Below are positions 36,831-48,500 of a DNA stretch of 64,000 nt, in pieces. This DNA comes from Mesocentrotus franciscanus (Eukaryota; Echinodermata; Echinoidea; Camarodonta; Strongylocentrotidae): positions 4,040,837 to 4,104,836 of the forward strand of contig CP137675.1 in assembly GCA_037976565.1 (NCBI GenBank), written 5' to 3'. The stretch's first letter is position 1. Each line of letters opens with the position of its first letter. The notes beneath the pieces are model-generated. The model was given only the letters and a program-made list of their open reading frames with translations. It was not told the DNA's origin and did no database searches. The position numbers and the translations under genes were made by a program.

Positions 36831-37369
36831 TTTCTTTCTTTCTCTCTTATTTTTCTATTTCTCTTTAATATACTTTTTTTTAAAGGGGGGAGCTCGAGGT
36901 CCCCGAGCCCCGCCGTTTTTGCGGGCCCTGACATGTAGGCCTCTAAATAAGCATATTTCTTGCCTGACTGTAAATTTAGGAATATGTCATTTTCCAACAA
37001 ACGCATAAAAAAGTATAATTTACTAAAAAGTGAAGAAAAATCTCGGAAACTTATGTCATTTCAGCAGCATTTGTAAATCGCCGGTATTGAATTAGAAATA
37101 AACCACGTTAGATTTGTTTTATTAGGGGGCAACTGCGCCCCCACCCAATCAGTACGCCAGTGGGTCCCCCGATCTACACCTTGTTGGCGGGGAAAATCGC
37201 AACTGATCTCCCCTGCCTTTCTTCTTTCTCTTTTTTTTTCTTTCCCTTTCTATATCCTCTTTCCCTTTCGCTTCTCTCTCGTTTAGGTTTACTGTGGATC
37301 GGTGGGGGGGGCAAGGGCCTTTTGCCCCCCCCACCGATCCACAGGTTGTTGGCGGGATTAATCGCATCT

Positions 37370-37528
37370 GGGCCCCGTATTACAAAGAGTTGATATCAAT
37401 CGTAACTTATTTGCGATTGATATCAATCGCAACCATGTACATAAGAGATAGGAGAATGCAAACTTGCGATTGATTGGAGGACTTACGATTGATTTGGATC
37501 AATCGTAACTCTTTGTAAGACGGGGCCC
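37370..37528. mobile_element. Short MITE, TIR GGGCCCCGTATTACAAAGAG
   Basis: The left end GGGCCCCGTATTACAAAGAG is matched by CTCTTTGTAAGACGGGGCCC at the right, over about 159 bp. A second, shorter member lies at 56928-57042. There is no coding sequence. Confidence 0.85.
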
Positions 37529-37860
37529 AGATCTCCCCTTCTTTTCACCCTTTTCTTTTCTTCTTCCTCTTTTTTGTTCCCTTTATCTCCTCTTTTCCTT
37601 TTTTCTTTCCCTTTCCAAATTCCTTCTCTATTATTTTTTTGATTGGGGGGGGGGCAACAGCCTGGGAGGCAACGCCCTTTCGGCCCCCCTCGATCTCCTT
37701 CTTTCCCCTTTTCTTTTCTTCTTCCTCTTCTTTCTTCTCCCTTTCTCTCCTCTTTCCCTTCTTTTCCTTCTTTCTCTCTCTCTCTCTCTCTTTTTTGCGG
37801 GGCAAGGCCCGCTCGGCCCCCCTGGATCCGCGCCTGTAGTGGTTTCCCTACTAGTTTCCC
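37529..37860. repeat. Polypyrimidine and G-run low-complexity tract
   Basis: CTTCTTTCTC-type runs alternate with G-runs (for example 37645-37654). All open frames on both strands are low-complexity artefacts. Confidence 0.85.
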
Positions 37861-38289
37861 GCTTTAAAAAAAAGAACAAATTCCTCTTCTAGATAAGTGA
37901 ACCTAGTTGTTGTTGTTCTTGTAGTTGTATAGTACATTTTGTAGTAGTATTAGTAGAAGTAGTATAGCTGTTATGTTGTTAGTGGTGGTAGCAGTGGTCG
38001 AGCAGTTTTATGGCGATTGATAATTGAATAAATTTTGTTCGTCGGAGATGTTGGGTTCCGGACAAATGATTTCAAACAGTAAATTGAGCAACTTTCCACG
38101 CTATATTGACACACGAGCCCTACCCCGGTTTTGTGAGAGGTCGTGTTTGAGAGGCCTTGTTTTTGTTTTGTCTTTTCTAATACCATCTAAGTTCTCCTTC
38201 TTCTTCTTATTCCTACAATGATGATAATGATAATAAGACATTTGTAATAATAATAGTAATACAAAAAATTAAAAGTATAATAGTATGGA

Positions 38290-38504
38290 AATGCTCTGGG
38301 ATTTTAACATCCATACAGATCGACAGATCCAGGCCCGGGGACAAGATATAGACCCTAGTAGTGGTGCATGGACAGAAAAGAGAGTCAATGCATCATACTT
38401 GATGTAGCTGTGCCTGGTGATGCTAGGGTAGCTGAGAAAGAGAAGGAAAAGATTGAAAAGTATCAAGACCTACAAAGAAAACTGGGAAGGCTGTGGAATA
38501 TTGA

Positions 38505-38510
<6 letters not shown>
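38290..38510 (+). pseudogene. LINE C-terminal (restriction-like endonuclease) fragment
   Basis: Two frames on the + strand read LWDFNIHTDRQIQARGQD and then IILDVAVPGDARVAEKEKEK and IEKYQDLQRKLGRLW. This resembles the C-terminal endonuclease region of R2-like non-LTR retrotransposons (pattern PD..., IIDxAxPGD, EKxxKYxDL). A frameshift separates the parts. It ends against the ATT microsatellite. Confidence 0.65.
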
Positions 38511-38940
<430 letters not shown>

Positions 38941-39266
38941 AAATTGTAATAATAATGATCTCATCGGCACTTTTCAGCTTCCGTTAGTTTATAGCAAGGT
39001 TATTTTGTTGTCATCGTTAGTTTTTTATCTGACTCGAACGTACATTGGTGCGTGTGTCCCGTAGGACCCTGAGAAACAAATAGCACTTGCGGGCGTGTAA
39101 TTTGCACATGACTACATTGAACGAACGTAAACAGTCTGACGAACTTCTATCTGTAAGATTAATTTTGTAGATGTACCTGTACCTCTCGCTTTATATGTTA
39201 ATTTTAATGCAAGGTTTCTCAATATGATATTGTAGAAACAATATACACTCTGGAAATTCATTGGAA
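38941..39266 (+). other. CERT1: Upstream region of the CERT gene
   Basis: This is unique sequence before the start codon, with an in-frame TGA at 39225. The TTG at 39261 extends the frame but is not an expected animal start. No clear core promoter; TTTATATGTTAAT at about 39190 is only TATA-like. Confidence 0.4.
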
Positions 39267-39590
39267 ATGCACGATAAGGAAAGGTTTTATCACGGAGAAT
39301 CCAGCGAACAGCACAAGATGCTGACGGACGGGGCAAGCAACGAGAGTCTGTTGAGTGATGATTTGGTCGACGAAGAAGGGGAGGATGATGATGATTTTGA
39401 TGATAATGCAGTGGAGACGGAGAGGGAAGATGAACTCGAAGAAACGATGAGCAAATGGACAAATTACATTCATGGCTGGCAGGATAGATGGGTTGTGCTG
39501 AAGAATGGAACGTTGTCATATTTTAAGTCAAGACACGAGATGCAATCCGGATGCAGAGGATCGATGAGTTTGGCAAGAGCAGTTATTGAG
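39267..39590 (+). CDS. CERT1: CERT exon 1, with GC splice donor
   Basis: It encodes 108 residues: an Asp/Glu-rich leader, then [19 protein letters not shown] and [13 protein letters not shown]. Homology ends at GAG (39590) and is followed by GCAAGT, the strong consensus of GC-AG introns. Joining here to GTTCATGAG at 45735 restores the PH domain ([14 protein letters not shown]). The GT at 39595 would give a stop. The start is ATG 39267, the first Met after the upstream stop. Confidence 0.9.
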
Positions 39591-42500
39591 GCAAGTATGG
39601 CTCTCTCAGCTCAGATTAGCCTCTTGTCGATGGCCCTGGCGCTGTTGGAGTCCGTAAATTCTGGCGAGCGAAGTGAGCAAGAAACGAGGCGCTTGCGCCG
39701 AGGGCCTCTTAACAAGTGATCTGAATTATATATTCATGAGACCCGGTTTCCTACTGAATTATGCATGTTTACGTGAATAATGTAACCACCGCACAGCGAT
39801 TGCCCAACAAAGCCCCGGCCAGTCTCACTCTCACGGAGGAAATCCGCACAGAGCGGTAGATATTACGTCATAGTAGCTCTCTCTGATTGGATGATTTTCA
39901 CCGAACTTCAGTTGGGTCGGAATATTCGCCAAACATGAAACAAGGAAAAACATAAGAAATTCAGATCACTTGTTAAGAGGCCCTCGGCGCAAGCGCCTCG
40001 TATCTGGCTCGCTTCGCTCGCCAGAATTTACGGACTCCAACAGCGCCAGGGCAATCGACAAGAGGCTAAGCTCAGACTAGCTAGGTCTTACTCTTAGACC
40101 GAAGATTTCTGTCTCTTTCGTTCGTTAGCCTCTGATTTGGGTAGAGTCGGCTCCTCTCTTTAGAGACAGAAGCCGACCATAGGCGCTCCTGTGCAAACTC
40201 GGTGGTACGGATCTGGCCACCAAATTCCGGCCAAACTTTAGTTTTGGACTAAAATTTCACTTTAGCGGATTCATATCCGATGCATTTATTTTTGAAAATT
40301 AGGTCTAGGCTAATGTACAATTGAAGTCCGCTCCGTGTTGAAATTGTTACTGCGCATGCGCTGCAAAAATTTCAACACGGAGCGGAGTTCAATTTCGACG
40401 AAGAAAACCAGGAAAAAAGACCCTTAAAGTGAAGGTTCATTGAAATTTGGAAAAAAGGCAAATCACACCTCTACAGATTGCTGAGAACATTAACAAAATG
40501 ACTAAAGTACTTTTTAAGCCCTCACTATTGTGAGGAATAAATTAAATGCAATTTTGATACCCTTTCCAAAACCCACTCACAAAGTGAAACGACGGCGTTA
40601 TTTACATGCAATAAAATGACGTCACACTATGAACAACCTACAATCACACATTCGGGACAATGTTGGATACCCATTGCAATTTTTAGATATGGGTTAACGT
40701 TGTTTTTATATTTATCGCCAGTGGTGATATTTCCTTTATTTTAGGCACTTTGAATGAGATACACTGAATAAATAATACTTTCTACAAATGTGTATTCAAT
40801 TTTTATGTTATTTACCGTCACATTTGAGCATAAAAATCGGAAAAATAATCACATATTCTGAGGGCAGCTCAGCGTGTATGTGTCGGATCTGGGAGTGCCT
40901 AGGACATTTGCACACTGACCTAACGACACTTCTTGAGCAAAATAGGCGACAAATTTACATATAATAAATTGTCCAGATATTCATTACGAAAATGTCTGAT
41001 TAGGCCGATTAGTTTAGATTTTTGATAGATAAATGGGGAAAGTGGAAGTCGAGAGAAGACTTAGATCAGTCCGGTTCGCGATTCACAGCTAGCTCAAGCG
41101 CCGGGCCGGCTGGCTGTGATATGCTGGCAAGCAAGCTGCGCTGGACGCAGGCAGGTTGTACGTACCTATATGCGTAAATACTGCACAGACGGGCCTACGC
41201 TATATATACGGTATACCTGAACGTGAACGCTACATCAACGTATTTGGGAGTTATAAAATTGATTAGATTTAGAGCTAAGATTAAGAACCAAAGGTACTTC
41301 CTTCTTCTATCTCCTCAAAACTCAAATCAAGTATGTTTTCGTCCATATCGATATTTCCAGGGTGACTTTGATGAAGGAAACAACGTTGGGTATGAATGGG
41401 TACGGCACTCGGTAGTCAGTGCAATACATATGTGAATTGCACGCAAACTGCATCGCGCACCGTCGCCAATCATTTTAGCTGAGCGGTCCATTGTACTCAT
41501 TGTTCATTTTGCTACGTCACTCAAAAATCAGCTGACTTACGATGTTTTCGGGGTCTCGAGTGGGGTGATATTTCGTCAAGTTTAATCAACTTTTATAATT
41601 TTCACACAAATTTACAAGTTACACAAATGTGATAGTTTTACTCAGTGTAATATTCCGATTGCAATGATACCAAATTCAGTCAAGTTCAAAATCAATGAAC
41701 CTTCACTTTAAATGCATCATACAGTCAATCTGGTAAGTGGAACCGATGTATATTAGCCTAGAACTAATTTTCAAAAATAAATGCATCGGATATGACTCCG
41801 CTAAAGTGAAATTTTAGTCCAAAAGTTTGGCCGGAATTTGGTGGTTAGATACGTACCACCGAGTTTGCACAGGAGCGTCTATGGTCGGCTTCTGTCTCTA
41901 AAGAGAGGAGCCGACCCTACCCAAATCAGAGGCTAACGAACGAAAGAGACAGAAATTTTTGGTCTAGCTAGGCCTATGTCAGAATGTGATTAAATTAAAT
42001 ATGATATTGATATCTCCTAGCCTTAATTGGCACCCATACCCCTTTGGGATGTAAACAAAACCTGAATCACCCATTCCCCCACCTGAGGTGCAATGTACCT
42101 GGCCTTGCAACGTGCAAACTATGTACCATCGGAGTTCGCTAGTGCAAATTTAATGCTTTATAAGTTAATGACAATGTATGATGATGGGGTGACCAAATTT
42201 CGCAGAGATTTTTGAAATTATTAGGAAATGTGATATTGAAACCATGATATCTCATATTCTACTAAAAATATTTAGTTCAATTATTACCAAATGGACGTGG
42301 AGGGCAAAGTTTTTGGCCACAAATTGGTGCAAATAGAAAATTTATCGTCACAGAATTCCGGAGATATCGCGATCTCGAAATTCGATGTCAGAGCGGCATG
42401 CGCTGCAACTGACAAAAATAGCAATCTAAGGTCACATGCGAATTATGGTCAAACCCAGGGGCTGATCCAGCCATGTACACTTGTATAATTACTTTTATAT

Positions 42501-45500
42501 ACCGTACTTTGTAAAATATTGTTTGTAATTTATGTAATTTATTTATTGTACATAATTTGTGTTTTTCTTGTTGAAAATGGAAATAAAACCTGAACTTGAA
42601 CTTGAAGTGTAAAAAGGAGAGCACAAGGAGTTTTGCTAATTTCAGCGAACTCCATGTGTGCTCCTTATAGAAGTTATAGTACACTAACTACATGTAATCG
42701 CCATCATCGTAAAGTAAGTTTGGCATTCATTTATTAGTACTTTATGTAGAGGTGTTCATGACTTGATGGATAAATGTATAAGGGTGCGTTTATGCTCAAC
42801 TTTTTCTGGCCAGATTGAGGCTTTTGTTACGTGGTTAGTTCAAAACACGGTTGCGTCCTTTCTCATTTTCGTAGAATCACTGATAAACGGCGATCGTAAT
42901 TGCCGATCATAAACTCACAAATAGGTGCGTTTACGATCGGCGATTCTCCAAAAAGACGGTTTCTGGGGAAGCATAAACGCACAATCATTTGTAAACGCGT
43001 TTAAATGACGTTCCCGGGGTCAACATAGCATGCGCAGTGCAGGTTTGTGAATCCAGCTGTAGAGCCCGAATTTGCCTGGAGGAGCCGGAGAAGGGGAGCA
43101 TAAACAGTACACCTACGATGAGCGTTTACGATGAGCGTTTCAAATCGCTCATTCTGCCTTCAAAAGTGAGCATAAACGCACCCTAAGTCACTAGACTGTG
43201 AACCAAAGGTTACAGGGTTTGGTTCCCTGCCACAGCACTAACGTCCTTTGGCAAGACATTATTCTACATTTGCCACACTTGACCCAGGCGAGGTAAATGG
43301 GTAATGTACATGGCAGGAAAAAAAAAATCCTTAAAATGCTAGAGTGCCATAATGGCAGCTGTGCTATAGCCAGGGGAACACTTGTGGAGTGGCCAGGAGT
43401 GGCAAGTCTGACAGACATGAGTGCTATTCAAGAACCCACTAGGCTCTACTCTATGTTTCATGCATACATGTAGCTTATGGACCCTTTCATTTTGCCAGAC
43501 AAATTTTATACGGCATCGAAAAAAGACTTGGAAATTATGTGATATTGATGTTGTAGGTCGTAATTTTTTTCAGAAGTCTAACCCTTTAAAGATTGGCTTG
43601 TTATTGTCTAAATTTCTTTCAAATGACCACTCACATACAGTATATATATAGTTAACTGTGTCTTAAATCAAGTGTGATTTTTTTCTTAAAGTGACTCGGT
43701 AACATTGCCACAGATTCTTGGATTTAGCTCATGCTGCAATCATAATTATAAACCTTTAGGTCAGTCAGGAACCCCATGACTTTTACAAGCCGATCGTCTG
43801 TCTGATTATCAAGATATTTATGATTGGAATTCAAAATTTCATTTTTCGTTTTCCTAAGGTTTTTATAACACTACAGTCTATTGGGGTAAATGAGTTTGGT
43901 AAAACCGGTCACTCAAAGATTTTTACTTTTTTTGGGCACTTCATGATCATTTTGAAGCGCAATTTTTTTAGAGCTTCAATATTACACCATATCACAGACA
44001 CTGATAACAGGTAGGGCCATGCATCTCAGATTTAACTTCCCCTCGGGTCTAAACTCTAAAATGAATAAAGAAAGCTCTGTTTTTTACTACTACCGTTAAA
44101 TGAGTTTCACTTCGGATTACTTTCATTTATGAAACCATCAAGGGAAATAACTTATTTATTTCCAGCTGTTGACTACAAAACTAAATTTGTGAGGGCTAGA
44201 TAAGTAGATCATAAATTGGCTTGAAATGAACTTGGTTTTCTCTTCCATTTTGCTATGTATTATTGTATTTACCAGCCAGAACAATTCAGGCCATGAACAT
44301 TTTTTCTGTAGGTCTGATGGTTCAGTGGTAGAGCAGTGGTCTTGAAGACTGTCTTGTAATCTTGAAACCCTGGGTTCTAATTTGTCTAAACAAAGTCAAT
44401 GTCCAAATGCTATTTAGTAATCCTCAAAGTTCTGCCAAGTGTTTCAGGTAGGACATAAAAACGGTAAGTCTAAGGTTTGGCATTAAACAGACCTAGACAA
44501 ATGGTGCTTTATATACAAATAGGAGAAACAATGACCAAATACCTTGGACTGAACTATAGTATAGTTGCTACATGTATCTTAAACTTGCTTGCTACTATGT
44601 ATCTTAGCAGACAGTTAAAATCAAATATCTCCAACAAATCAACACATGAGTCAATTCAGGTTTAGTGCATTATGCATACAAGAGATGGATTTTCCTTAAA
44701 TTAAAAATACATTGTCAATGGGTTCATTCCAGAGTTTTCTCTGGCTTAGTTGTAGTAACATATTCAATTTAAACTATATTGTTTTATCTCAAATATGTGC
44801 ATGTGGTTTGATAATAATATAGGAAGTTGATTCTCAAAACATAATACAGCTGTACGAGAGAGATATATTATGTTCAATCTACAAAAACAAAATGAAATGG
44901 CAAAATCTTTAAAAGAAATAAGTTTCTAGTGCATGGCATGTATTATGTATGTGTTTCTGTAAAACAATTAAGTTACATCCATGTAACACAGAATATTAGT
45001 AATGAATATCTGGTCATTACAAAGTTATTATAACACTTGTTGTAGTATTTACTGGTAGTCTACCAGTGTTTCTCTTGTAATTGAGTCCATAGGAGTCTGC
45101 AGCCTTGATCAAGTTCAGGTTACAATCAACAGAGGATGAAGTCTTTCCTGTATCTCGGACTAGAGTAAAGTCAAGTCAGAGCTTTAGACATTCCTGACTA
45201 TGAGTCTCGAGTCTTGACTGGAGTCAAGTCTCTTTAATAATAATAACAATAATAATAGTGTAAACTTATAGAGCGCACACACCGTCCAGGGACGCTCATG
45301 GTGCTAGCTCAGCAACAGTTCTCTTTAGTACTAAGTAAAGTAAATGTTTATTTGATAATAGAGATATACCATCAAAACTCAAAAACTCAAAAACAACTTT
45401 GCAACACCCATTTCAATCCTCATCTCCGCCCGGTGGGGCCCGGTGCCCTCCAGCTGCTCTGTTCATTTCAACTCAGGCATGGGGTATTGATGTTGGCCTG

Positions 45501-48500
45501 AGGGAAGGGGGATGGGAGAGGGAATGTACCTGCTTTAACATTTAGCAATAACAAAATTGTCCCATTAATCTGTTTTTATCAGGTTCATGAGTTTGATCAT
45601 CTGAAGTTTGATGAGAGCATCAATGACAGTGTGTGGTACCTGAGAGTGAAGTCCAGAGACTCTCGTCAGAGATGGATTGAGTGTACAGAGTACCTAGCTG
45701 TGATAACAATCCCTTTCCTTCTTGTTTTTATCAGGTTCATGAGTTTGATCATCTGAGATTCGATGTGAGCATCAATGACAGTGTGTGGTACCTGAGAGTG
45801 AAGTCCAGAGACTCTCGTCAGAGATGGATCGAGTGCCTAGAGTCTCAGAAGGCTATGGCTGAAGCCGAGAGCACCAGTCTACAGAGACATGGTTCTATGG
45901 TCTCTCTACACTCAGGGGCTAGTCTTACATCATCCTCATCATTCAAGGTCAGTCAAACATAAAAGTCTTATCCTCTACAGGCTCTTGTCAAATAAATTTA
46001 AATTGTCCCCAAGGAGGATAATTTGAGGGTAATCCGAGGCTAATAGGGATCTGTCAAGTGTTGCTTTTGGCAGATTTGCATTAAGCATTCCCACTATTTT
46101 CTGTCCATGGCATTGAACTCTTTGTGAATTTCAATTTTATTAGGTAACCATGACAATAATAATTGATTACACTTGTGACAATTGCTCTGCATCAATTTCC
46201 TGCCCTACCTAAATTCCTAAATTCAGCACTGGGCCCAACGGCCAATACTAAACCTAACTCTAACCCTTTACTTAACTTGATACTCGATTGCAACCTGCTT
46301 GGAGTGATTATCATAGGAGCAAATATTGGGTCACCTAAAAGTTTTATCACCATTCTATTCCTTTATCCTTCACATTGAAACATAGAACACTACCATTGAT
46401 TTCAATTCATTACTTCACAACTTCATTCTTTGCAAGGAATGTATTCCCCTCTTCGTAATATATGAGTCAAGTTATATTTATGAATCCTAGACCATGAGAG
46501 AAATCATTTTGTCTATTCTCTATCGTTCTAGAAGGGGAGAGGGTTAACAGAGAAGTTAGCTGAGATGGAGACATTCCGAGACATCCTGTGCCGTCAGATT
46601 GATACCATGCAGAACTTCTTTGACACCTGTGCAGAAGCTGTCCCAAGAAATTTGCTAGAGGAAGCATGTGAGTATATCTTTTTCTTATTTTTACTGAATA
46701 TGAATATCATTCATAATAGGGCTGTGCATAACCGTGTAATGAGGTACTCGAGTACACTCCTAGGCTTACAGGCGAATACTCAAATACTCGGACGCCATGT
46801 TTTTTTTGAATAATTTTGTTAATTTTTAAATTTAAAAAAAAAATTTTGTTTGTTTTTTGGGGGGTTTTTTTTGCCAACACCATACTACGAAAGTTCGTCT
46901 CCGAAAACCCACGGAATTTTACTTCAAGTTGCTGTTGAAGGCGCCGATTTGTGCTTTTGAAATTTTCACAAATAATAGAAACAATGTTATTTTTAAAACT
47001 AAAGATGACTGACAAATATTCCTCCAAGTCCAAACAGAAATCCGAGATTTGGTCCCAGTTTCTGAGTGGTGAGTTGACAGTGACACCCTGTGTATGATTG
47101 AGCTGGGAAACATTTTTACCCACGGTACCGTGCCGGTGCTCTTCTGGCACGGGTGACCGTCGGCCTGGACAGTGCCAGGTGAACGGGAAAAAAATAAAAA
47201 ATAAAAAATGGCGGCCGAGTATTCGAGTACGAGAAATCATACTCGAGTAGTTGTCTAAATCACTTGACCCTCTGGTGCCTCCTCTTGATGTATTGGTCAG
47301 GATTTGAAGGTGCGCCACCCTACCAGGTTTTCCCCTATTAACTGCAAATTCAATTTCTGAAGAAGGAAATGTCACTCTAAATTTGTTTTCTTTGTTTGCT
47401 TTGTTTGATTTCTTTTATTTTGCTTTCTGTTGTTGTTTGTGTCATATCAGGCCCAGCGGAGCACCCCAATTAGCATATCATTAACGGCCCGTTCTATTTG
47501 AATAACCAACGGACATCTACGTGAATCCGAATATGTGTTTGCTAGAATGTAAAATCTTAAAATTCGCGTTGCGCCTTTATTAATGCCAATATTGCTATGA
47601 AACTTTCCATACTAACTACAATTATTATGTACTTGATATCAGTGAAATAAATATGAAATTCCATGGAATAAAACTCGAGATATGAGCTTCACCCCTCGAT
47701 AAACACGCCGTCTATTTTTTTCTGACTCTCCCCTATCCAGCAATGCAGGAAGTAGAGACTTAGTATGAATGTTCATGAGGGTTGAATCCATATATGGGCA
47801 AAATTTTCGCTTGGCCGATGGAGTATTTTTATAGTTATAAGTTCTGTTTCATGGGGCTTCAGGGACTTTTAGATTTGCACGACGAGCGTGGACTGCTGCG
47901 TGGACATCCTTTTAAGGCAATGTGACGTCCTTTTAAGGCACTGTCGAGCACTGGCAGTCTGCCCGGCAGTGCCTTAAAAGGACGTAACATTGCCTTAAAA
48001 GGATGTCCACGCAGCAGGTGCACGTTCTCGTCGTGCAAATCTAAAAGTCCCTATTCTCTGCGCATGCGTCTTCGGGCTCAGTGCATTCGGCCGGCAACAC
48101 ATGTATAACCCAGGCACACGCAAGGTTTCCTGACATAACATACATTTGAATGAATAGGACTGGTCATAACATATTGCGCACACGAAGGCTTGTTTTTGTT
48201 CGATGAGATTCGGACGTTGGGGTATGTTTTTCTCTGACTCTACCCTATCCAGCAACTATAAAAAGAGATATTTCAGAAGGATTGAGATTATTAAATTTCT
48301 TTTCTGTTCATATGAGGCAATTCTTGGCGGTCTCGAAAAAATGGTGAATTTTACGGTGATTTCGTATCTCATTTTTTCGTTTTGTTCGTCAAAATTATCC
48401 CTTAAATTTCACATTTTCGGTGCATCAATAACTTTTGTTATACACATGAGTGTCTTGCAATTTTTTTAAATAATCGATTTAGTAGCTTTGATTGCTGATA

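Larger units (their letters stand above)
35843..37836. repeat. Segment bounded by inverted CAGGCGCGGATCCAGG motifs
   Basis: CAGGCGCGGATCCAGG near 35843 and its exact reverse complement near 37821 bound about 2.0 kb of GC-rich repeats. Shorter or diverged copies of the motif occur at about 15137, 20040 and 34580. This is either one large element or two copies of a small one in opposite orientation; the sequence does not decide. Confidence 0.5.
40083..41973. mobile_element. Long inverted repeat with nested TTAA element
   Basis: Arms of about 240 bp (40083-40330 and 41738-41973) are inverted copies, with TAGCCTCTGATTTGGGTAG, GGTCGGCTTCTGTCTCT and TCCGGCCAAACTTT shared. Between them lie a 66-bp perfect-type hairpin and the element at 40428-41707, apparently inserted into the loop. 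Confidence 0.8.

Noticed and set aside
37149..37879. Several Lys/Glu/Arg- or Phe/Ser-rich frames on both strands
   Set aside because: They are polypyrimidine low-complexity sequence with no domain.
39261..39266. Upstream TTG as start of CERT
   Set aside because: Animals rarely start at TTG, and an ATG lies two codons on.
44311..44400. Functional tRNA gene
   Set aside because: A and B boxes are present but arms do not pair well; better as a SINE head.
46707..47375. 222-residue minus-strand frame
   Set aside because: No domain, atypical composition, lies in an intron within a relic repeat; likely chance.
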